Shown: positions 58,329-64,000 of the stretch, in pieces
Position numbering within the stretch: the stretch's first letter is position 1
Layout of the letters: every line of letters begins with the position of its first letter
Source of the DNA: an uncultured Pelagibacteraceae bacterium
GTDB taxonomy: Bacteria; Pseudomonadota; Alphaproteobacteria; Pelagibacterales; Pelagibacteraceae
Assembly (NCBI GenBank): GCA_902610975.1
Contig: CACLXL010000001.1
Location: 1-64,000 of the forward strand
Length of the DNA stretch: 64,000 nt
Direction of reading: 5' to 3'
Made by a program: the position numbers and the translations under genes
Notes under the pieces: generated by a model
What the model saw: the letters and a program-made list of their open reading frames with translations, nothing else
Told to the model about the DNA's origin: nothing
The model's database searches: none

Positions 58329-59613
58329 TTTTAAACATCCGGAAACTATTGGCTTACATGGTAGTGATTATAGAGCTGATCCTACTACAACGGCTGTAGC
58401 AGTTCCTATTTACCAAACAACTTCTTATCAATTTAAAAATGCAGAGCATGCTGCAAATTTATTTGGTCTAAAAGAGTTTGGTAATATTTACACACGTATC
58501 ATGAACCCGACTGTAGATGTGCTAGAAAAAAGAGTTGCAGCGCTTGAAGGAGGTGTAGCAGCATGCGCAGTTGGATCAGGTCAAGCAGCTTCGGCAATGT
58601 GTATTCAAAACTTAGCACAAGCTGGAGATAACATTGTTGCTTCGACTGATTTATACGGAGGTACAGTTAACTTATTCAAAAATACTTTAAGGCAACAAGG
58701 TATTGAAGTTAGATTTGCAGATCCTGCGGATCCAAAAAACTTCGAAAAAGTGACTGATGATAAAACAAGGGCTTACTATGGTGAGACTCTGCCAAATCCT
58801 TATCTTCGTGTTTTTCCGATTAAAGAAGTTTCTGATATTGGTAGAAAAAAAGGCATACCTTTAATTATCGATAACACAGCTTCACCAGTAATATGTAAAC
58901 CTTTAGCTCATGGAGCTGCAATTGTAATGCACTCTTTGACAAAATATATCGGTGGTCATGGTACTTCAATTGGAGGAATAATTGTAGATGGGGGAAATTT
59001 TGATTGGATAAAAGATAGAAAAAGACAACCTCTTTTAAATGAACCAGATCAAAGTTATCACGGTGCAGTTTGGGCAGATGCAGTTCCGCAACTAACTGGT
59101 GCTAATATTCCATTTGTGATCAGAGCGAGAGTGGTTTTATTGAGAGACTTAGGTGCTCCGTTAAGTCCATTCAATGCATTTCAAATCATTCAAGGTTTGG
59201 AAACTGTGGCTTTAAGAATGAAACAACACTGTAGTAATGCAGAAAAAGTTGTGAATTTCTTAGATGGTCACAAAAAAGTTAAAAAGGTTATCTATCCGAC
59301 TAATTATCAAGGTGAAATTAGAGATAGAGCTAAAAAGTATATGCAAGGAGGGTACGGATCTTTAATTGGTATGGACCTTGGAACAAAAGAGGCAGGAGCT
59401 AAGTTTATTGATAACTTAAAAATGCTTTACCACGTTGCAAATATTGGTGATGCAAGAAGTTTAGCAATTCACCCGGCAACAACAACGCATAGTCAGCTTA
59501 CAGAAAAAGAGATGTTAGCTGCTGGTGTCACACCAGGTTATGTCAGATTATCAATTGGCATAGAACATCCAGACGATATTGTTTCGGATATCAAGCAAGC
59601 TTTGGCTGCATAA
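58321..59613 (+). CDS. metY: O-acetylhomoserine sulfhydrylase (MetY), PLP enzyme
   Basis: 430 residues. Cys/Met-metabolism PLP fold: HPETIGLHGSDYRADPTTTAVAVPIYQTTSY, YTRIMNPTVDVLEKRVAALEGG, and the PLP-lysine block MHSLTKYIGGHGTSIGG. Makes homocysteine from sulfide or methionine directly from methanethiol; the second would suit SAR11, which depends on reduced sulfur (established for the group). Controlled by the leader above; strong SD AAGGGGGA. Confidence 0.95.
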   Translation: MADFKHPETIGLHGSDYRADPTTTAVAVPIYQTTSYQFKNAEHAANLFGLKEFGNIYTRIMNPTVDVLEKRVAALEGGVAACAVGSGQAASAMCIQNLAQAGDNIVASTDLYGGTVNLFKNTLRQQGIEVRFADPADPKNFEKVTDDKTRAYYGETLPNPYLRVFPIKEVSDIGRKKGIPLIIDNTASPVICKPLAHGAAIVMHSLTKYIGGHGTSIGGIIVDGGNFDWIKDRKRQPLLNEPDQSYHGAVWADAVPQLTGANIPFVIRARVVLLRDLGAPLSPFNAFQIIQGLETVALRMKQHCSNAEKVVNFLDGHKKVKKVIYPTNYQGEIRDRAKKYMQGGYGSLIGMDLGTKEAGAKFIDNLKMLYHVANIGDARSLAIHPATTTHSQLTEKEMLAAGVTPGYVRLSIGIEHPDDIVSDIKQALAA

Positions 59614-59626
59614 AAAATAACTTTGG

Positions 59627-59658
59627 TGGTCCCAATGACTAAACTAGTATTGGGGCCA
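59627..59658 (+). terminator. Probable terminator after metY
   Basis: TGGTCCCAAT and ATTGGGGCCA pair over 10 bp (one G-U) with further pairing in the loop (ACTA/TAGT), followed by CTTTT about 14 nt after the metY stop. The short U-run makes it moderate. Confidence 0.65.
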
Positions 59659-59678
59659 TCTTTTAAGATGTAATTGAA

Positions 59679-60086
59679 TTACCTTCTATTATAAATAATT
59701 GATTTTTTTGCTATCTTTTCAATCTTAGATATTTCTTCAATTTTATTTTTTGGAAATTCTTTCACAATATCTTTAGTCTTTTCTATAATTGCGGTACTTT
59801 TAACTTTAATTTGTTTTTTAACAATTGTACAAAATTCTGACTTTGTTATTTCAAAGGATGATATGCAGGTTTCTTTATTTCTATCTGGATTTTTTTCCTC
59901 TGCGTAAGCAATGGCATGTTCCAAAGGTGTTTTTCCTGTTTGTTTTTTAACTCCATAACTTACTGCTGAATTTAAACTGGATTGAAGAAACTTTCCGTTC
60001 GACGTTCCTGGGCCGAGTAATGCTAATGACTCAGCGCAGCCGTTCAGCAAAAAAATAGTTGATAATAAAAGCAATATTTTTTTCAT
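59679..60086 (-). CDS. Tandem-duplicated small lipoprotein, copy 1
   Basis: 135 residues with a lipoprotein signal (LLSTIFLLNGC). After the Cys comes AESLALLGPGTSNGKF, then NSAVSYGVKKQTGKTPLEHAIAYAEEKNP, a Cys near 73 and one near 86, and a Lys-rich C-terminus. It is a paralogue of the next gene on the same strand (identical length, same blocks), so a local duplication occurred. Family not recognised. Intergenic space upstream (136 nt) holds small hairpins but no clear terminator. Confidence 0.75.
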   Translation of the reverse strand: MKKILLLLSTIFLLNGCAESLALLGPGTSNGKFLQSSLNSAVSYGVKKQTGKTPLEHAIAYAEEKNPDRNKETCISSFEITKSEFCTIVKKQIKVKSTAIIEKTKDIVKEFPKNKIEEISKIEKIAKKSIIYNRR

Positions 60087-60222
60087 GATTATAATCTGTT
60101 TTAGATGGTTCCATATATCTGCTTCATCCTTAAATAAAAGATAATTTTTAGTGTATTAATTTTATTAACACAACCCATGGTGGTTAAAATCCTCAATTGA
60201 GATTAAGATTTTTTATGATTAA

Positions 60223-60630
60223 TTAATCTAAGTACTTAACTTTTGAATTTTTGTTAATTTTAGGCCGAAGCGATGATGTAAGGTCTTTTATAGATTTATC
60301 CTTAGTTTTTAAAATCTTAGATTTAGTCATTTTTATTTGCTTTTTTACAATTGAACAAATTTTTGAGTTAGTTTTTCCAGTAAATGATAAGCAAGGTTCC
60401 TTTTTTTTGTGAGGATTTTTCTCCTCTGCATATGAAACAGCATGTTCTATAGGAAGTTTTCCAGTGGTTTTTTTTATTCCGTAGCTTACTGTAGAAGTAA
60501 AAGCCCCTCTAGCTACATTTCCACTTGCTCCACTTGCTGCAGTTGTTGAAGCTGGTCCTAGAAAAGCAACTGATCCAAAGCAACCGCTCAATAAGGTAAA
60601 AATTAACAACAAGCAAAAATTTTTTTTCAT
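60223..60630 (-). CDS. Tandem-duplicated small lipoprotein, copy 2
   Basis: 135 residues with lipobox LLSGC, then FGSVAFLGPASTTAAS and the shared block STVSYGIKKTTGKLPIEHAVSYAEEKNP, plus the two later Cys of copy 1. C-termini diverge, both Lys-rich. I start at MKKNFCLLLI, which has AAAGGGAGT as SD; an upstream GTG would add 21 residues before the signal peptide. A GTTTGTT/AACAAAC hairpin lies in the 109-nt leader region at about 60669-60686. Confidence 0.75.
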   Translation of the reverse strand: MKKNFCLLLIFTLLSGCFGSVAFLGPASTTAASGASGNVARGAFTSTVSYGIKKTTGKLPIEHAVSYAEEKNPHKKKEPCLSFTGKTNSKICSIVKKQIKMTKSKILKTKDKSIKDLTSSLRPKINKNSKVKYLD

Positions 60631-60739
60631 ACTCCCTTTTATACTTCTCCTGATTAAACCAGAGATTTGTTTGTTATAAAACAAACGAATCACCCAAATT
60701 GAGTTTATAGCTAATACAACCTGTAATGGAAATACTTTT

Positions 60740-61690
60740 TTATGAAATTATTCTTATAGGCTTATTTTTTAAGCAACTTTCTAGATTTTCGATCATTTGA
60801 GAATAAAATTTTGCGTAATTTTCAGCTGTTACGTAACCGATATGTGGTAGTAACAAAGCATTAGGAAGAAATCTTAGTTTATGGTCTTGCGGAAGAGGTT
60901 CTTTTTCATAAACATCTAAACCAGCGCCAGCTATTTTTTCGTCTTTTAAAGCCTCAACTAAATCGTTTTCATTAATAATTGGGCCTCTCGAAGTGTTGAT
61001 TAAATAACTTGTTTTTTTCATCATTTCTATCTCTTTTTTTGTAATTAAGTTTTTATATCTTTCGCCTAAAACTAAATGAATAGAAATAATATCTGAATTT
61101 TTAAGTAAATCTTCCTTGCTCATGGGTAATACTCCAAGTTCATTTGCATGGGATAAATTTAGATTTTCACTCCAGGCGCAAACTTCCATTCCAAAAGCTT
61201 TACCTACCTTTGCAACTTGCGTCCCAATTTTTCCTAAGCCTATTAATCCCAACATTTTGCCTTTTAGTTCTGAGCCAATCGTAGTCTGCCAATATCCCTG
61301 AAACATATTATCAATTTCTTGTTTTACGTTTCTTAAAAGACCTAAAATTAAAGCCCAAGTGATCTCAGCTGCAGGATTTGAGTTTATTTCAGTGCCGCAA
61401 ACCAAAATTCCTTTTTTTTTTGTTTCTTCCAAATTAATAGAATTATTACGCATTCCTGAAGTCATAATGTATTTAAGATTTGGTAAGTTTTTTAATAAAT
61501 TTTTTGTGATGGGGGTTCTTTCTCGCATTATGAATAATGCTTCAAATTCCTGCAAGGCATCAATAGCTTCATTTTCATCGTTGAAGGCTTCATTAAAAAT
61601 TTTAAAATCAAATTTATTATTTAATTTTCGAATTTCGATAATCTCTTCAAAAGCACTTTGATAATCATCCAGTACTGCAACTTTAATCAT
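60740..61690 (-). CDS. D-2-hydroxyacid dehydrogenase
   Basis: 316 residues. NAD motif LGLIGLGKIGTQVAKVGKAFGMEV, catalytic Arg in LINTSRGPIINENDLVEAL, Glu in GLDVYEKEPLP and His in LLPHIGYVT. Substrate may be a 2-hydroxyacid or 3-phosphoglycerate-like compound; it lacks the C-terminal ACT domain of long SerA. Overlaps the EamA gene stop by 4 nt. Confidence 0.9.
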   Translation of the reverse strand: MIKVAVLDDYQSAFEEIIEIRKLNNKFDFKIFNEAFNDENEAIDALQEFEALFIMRERTPITKNLLKNLPNLKYIMTSGMRNNSINLEETKKKGILVCGTEINSNPAAEITWALILGLLRNVKQEIDNMFQGYWQTTIGSELKGKMLGLIGLGKIGTQVAKVGKAFGMEVCAWSENLNLSHANELGVLPMSKEDLLKNSDIISIHLVLGERYKNLITKKEIEMMKKTSYLINTSRGPIINENDLVEALKDEKIAGAGLDVYEKEPLPQDHKLRFLPNALLLPHIGYVTAENYAKFYSQMIENLESCLKNKPIRIIS

Positions 61691-62577
61691 TGAGTTTTCC
61701 TATTTGATAAATAAATACCGGATATAATAAATGATGCTCCAATAAAATGGAATAATTGAAATTTTTCTTTAAAAATTATAATTGCCATTAATGCACTGAA
61801 AAGTGGCATTAACTGAATAAACATCGACGATCTGTTTGGCCCTATTAATTCTATAGCTTTTTGCCAACAATAATAAGCTGCGATTGCAGGAAAGATAACC
61901 ACATAAATTAAAATTAAGAAAAAAGCTTTATTAATTTTTATATCTAATCCAATTGATTGTTCGTATAAAAATTGCGGAACTAAAAATATTAATCCTACTG
62001 TTACCATAATTTGAATTAAAGAAAATTGAGACAACTCAAATTTATTTTTTTTAAGTAAAGTCGAATATAACGACCAGCTCATAACACAAACTAGCATCCA
62101 TATATCTCCTTTATTAAAACTTAAAGAAATTATTTTTTGAATATCCGCATTCGAAATAATTGTTGCAACTCCAAATATTGATAAAAACAATCCAGATAAT
62201 TGAAATAAATTTGTTTTTTCAATTTTCATAAGTGACGAAAAAATTATTATCATGGGTGGAATAGCAGCTAACATTAAAACTGCATTAATTACTTGAGTAA
62301 AATTTAAAGCAAAATAAACTACAGAATTAAAGGTGCTAATGGATAATATCCCCATTATACCAATGACAAAAAAGTTTTCTTTAATATAGTTTTTCTTTGC
62401 TAAAATTTCTTTTATTGTGAATGGAATTAAAATAAACCATACCATAACCCATCTTAAAAAGTTTAAAGTTAGTGGTGGAACTTCAAATAAAGTAGCGAAT
62501 TTTCCAATTATAAAATTTCCTGACCAGAATAAAGCCGCGAACGTAAGAAATATATAAGCTATATAATTTTTTGACAA
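61687..62577 (-). CDS. DMT superfamily (EamA) transporter
   Basis: 296 residues, ten spans, two EamA repeats: FAALFWSGNFIIGKFATLFEVPPLTLNFLRW and YYCWQKAIELIGPNRSSMFIQLMPLFSALMAIIIFKE. The start is TTG (no ATG until about residue 44), with AGGA upstream. Lies 7 nt after the FAD oxidase gene and overlaps the dehydrogenase by 4 nt, so the three may handle one amino or hydroxy acid. Confidence 0.85.
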   Translation of the reverse strand: MSKNYIAYIFLTFAALFWSGNFIIGKFATLFEVPPLTLNFLRWVMVWFILIPFTIKEILAKKNYIKENFFVIGIMGILSISTFNSVVYFALNFTQVINAVLMLAAIPPMIIIFSSLMKIEKTNLFQLSGLFLSIFGVATIISNADIQKIISLSFNKGDIWMLVCVMSWSLYSTLLKKNKFELSQFSLIQIMVTVGLIFLVPQFLYEQSIGLDIKINKAFFLILIYVVIFPAIAAYYCWQKAIELIGPNRSSMFIQLMPLFSALMAIIIFKEKFQLFHFIGASFIISGIYLSNRKTQ

Positions 62578-62584
62578 AAAAATC

Positions 62585-63844
62585 CTAATTAAATCTTTTA
62601 GAGCTGTAAGGAGATAAATCTAAATTAGTTTTTTCCCCTGCAACTACACCAGAAATAATTTTGCCTGTTACTGCACCTAAAGTCCAGCCTAAATGCTGAT
62701 GACCAAACGCGTAAATTATATTTTTATTTTTTAGCGAAGGGCCAAGAATGGGTAAAAAATCTGGTAAAGTAGGTCTAAACCCAAGCCATTCATCATCATG
62801 CTTGCCGAGTTGTGGTAATAATTCTTTTGCGCAATTAATAATATATTCAATTCTTTTTTTCGAAGGAGGGTTTTTTAATCCTCCTAATTCAACTGTTCCT
62901 ACGGCTCGTAAACCTTGGTTCATTGGTGTCATGCCAAATCCTCTATCTAAGAAAATTACAGGTCTAGAGATTAATTTATCCTTGTCTTTAAAATGCACAT
63001 GATATCCTCTCTCGGTATCTAAGGGAATATTTTCACCAAGTTGATCAGTCAATTTTTTTGAAAACGCTCCTGATGCAATCACTGTCTTTTCAAATCTATA
63101 CACATCATTTGCCGATTTGATTATTGTCTCATTAGCTGTTTTTTGTTCTATGCTATTTATATCTGATTGAATAAATTTACCACCTCTTTTTATATATAAT
63201 TTAAAAATTTCTTTAAGAATTCCATGAGGGTCTCTGGCATGCATAGCGTTTTCAAATATAACACCAGCATCAAATACTGGGTTTAAGTTTGGCTCTAAGT
63301 GAAGTATCTCTTCACGAGTTAATAATTTTTGTTTCACACCAAGGTCATCTCGAACTTTAATTTCAAGTTTTCTGCTTTTTAAGTTTTTATTTGTCCACAC
63401 ATAAATTATTCCTTTTTTTTCAACTAATCCATCTACATTTATTTCTTGAAATATTTCTTCATAGGCGTCATTCGATAAACTTAAAATTTGATGCATGTAC
63501 TTAGCTGTATGTAACATAGATTTTTTATTACAGTTTTTTAAATAATATAAAAACCAATTAATCATTTTTAGTATATAATTCCATTTTAAAGCTAGAGGTC
63601 CATAGGAACTAAAAAGCATTTTCGGAACATCGTATAAAATATCTGGGCGATTAAATTGTAAAACTGCGTAAGGTGAAAAATGACCAGCGTTACCATATGA
63701 TGCTGGTTTATATTCTGGTGATAAAGGATCTTGTCGGTCAAAAATTGTAACTGGTATGCCTTTTTTTATAAGTTGAAGACCTGTGCACACTCCCTGAATA
63801 CCTGATCCTACTATCCCTACAGATTTACATTTATAATTTTCCAC
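62585..63844 (-). CDS. FAD-dependent D-amino acid dehydrogenase-like oxidoreductase (DadA family)
   Basis: About 419 residues. SVGIVGSGIQGVCTGLQLIKKGIPVTIFDRQDP is the FAD-binding start; YGNAGHFSPYAVLQF, EKKGIIYVWTNKN, RDPHGILKEIF, TERGYHVHF and the C-terminal GHQHLGWTLGAVTGKIISG match DadA-type enzymes. Oxidises a D-amino acid or secondary amine. No ATG is in frame; I choose the GTG giving (V)ENYKCKSVGIVGSG, with a TTG at 63862 as alternative. Confidence 0.85.
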   Translation of the reverse strand: MENYKCKSVGIVGSGIQGVCTGLQLIKKGIPVTIFDRQDPLSPEYKPASYGNAGHFSPYAVLQFNRPDILYDVPKMLFSSYGPLALKWNYILKMINWFLYYLKNCNKKSMLHTAKYMHQILSLSNDAYEEIFQEINVDGLVEKKGIIYVWTNKNLKSRKLEIKVRDDLGVKQKLLTREEILHLEPNLNPVFDAGVIFENAMHARDPHGILKEIFKLYIKRGGKFIQSDINSIEQKTANETIIKSANDVYRFEKTVIASGAFSKKLTDQLGENIPLDTERGYHVHFKDKDKLISRPVIFLDRGFGMTPMNQGLRAVGTVELGGLKNPPSKKRIEYIINCAKELLPQLGKHDDEWLGFRPTLPDFLPILGPSLKNKNIIYAFGHQHLGWTLGAVTGKIISGVVAGEKTNLDLSPYSSKRFN

Positions 63845-63889
63845 TAAGAAATTATATTGCAATGTTTGTGAAAATAGTAGTGCGGTAGA

Positions 63890-64000
63890 TTAGGCTAAAG
63901 CTTCTTTGTTTACAACTTCAGGTCTGTCTTCTGAACTTTCTGAAGACTCTTTCTTTTCTTTTTTCTTAAACAGGAAGTCACCAGTTAGTGTTGATTTAGA
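63890..64000 (-). CDS. C-terminal 36 residues of a gene running off the right edge
   Basis: Frame open to the window edge on the minus strand, ending GDFLFKKKEKKESSESSEDR and then PEVVNKEALA. A Lys/Ser/Glu-rich tail like this is often a cytosolic extension of a larger protein. Too short to assign a family. The 27 nt to dadA hold no clear structure. Confidence 0.6.
   Translation of the reverse strand, partial: SKSTLTGDFLFKKKEKKESSESSEDRPEVVNKEALA

Noticed and set aside
60101-60178. 25-codon minus-strand frame between the two lipoprotein genes
   Set aside because: No SD, poor fit to the gap, and no recognisable character; chance is likely.
1-64000. Mobile elements, CRISPR arrays, prophage or foreign islands
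   Set aside because: No transposase, integrase, spaced direct repeats or change of base composition noticed across the window.

Overview
This window looks like a chromosomal segment of a SAR11 alphaproteobacterium (Candidatus Pelagibacter or a close relative). The DNA is very A+T-rich, genes are packed with 0-20 nt spacers or 1-32 nt overlaps, and most starts lack a clear Shine-Dalgarno (SD) sequence. Two RNA regulators typical of the group are present: a tandem glycine riboswitch before gcvT, and a SAM-II element followed by a SAM-V-like element before metY. I saw no tRNA, rRNA, insertion sequence, prophage or CRISPR array. Assignment to SAR11 is inference from these traits.

Layout. 1-16 kb is rich in light- and oxidation-related genes: a cryptochrome/photolyase-related protein with DCC-family and DUF2256 partners, a second photolyase-like protein with its flavin domain first, a three-domain acyltransferase/SGNH hydrolase, MsrA, a TspO-like protein, SodB, and a lipid-modification set (Cfa-like methyltransferase, DUF1365, flavoprotein, DUF3833). 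16-20.5 kb holds gcvTHP under the glycine riboswitch, running without an obvious break into the lipid set and sodB. 20.5-32 kb holds exporters, a TerC-like protein, a PrpD-acnA pair and a small haem/copper-type cluster. 32-50 kb is transport: two branched-chain-type ABC systems, AzlCD, and a tripartite TctCBA system beside glutarate 2-hydroxylase (glaH). 50-58 kb is thiol metabolism: glutaredoxin, two MsrB, CysE, CcdA, GshA and GshB. 58-64 kb has metY with its elaborate leader, twin lipoproteins and amino/hydroxy-acid oxidoreductases.

How it fits together. The segment serves a cell that imports amino acids and organic acids at high affinity, depends on reduced sulfur (MetY, CysE, glutathione), uses glycine as an effector, and repairs photo-oxidative damage. 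Binding proteins are favoured over permeases by terminators placed just after livK2 and tctC; the second is built into the first codons of tctB. These binding-protein genes also have good promoters and strong SDs, unlike most genes here.

Most novel points: (1) the metY leader carries two short coupled reading frames and three mutually exclusive RNA arms downstream of the riboswitches; (2) a terminator hairpin contains the tctB start codon; (3) an 869-residue cNMP-like/acyltransferase/SGNH fusion; (4) two short genes easily missed in annotation, a two-CxxC protein and a 23-residue membrane peptide filling the azlD-glaH gap; (5) a photolyase-like protein with possibly permuted domains.
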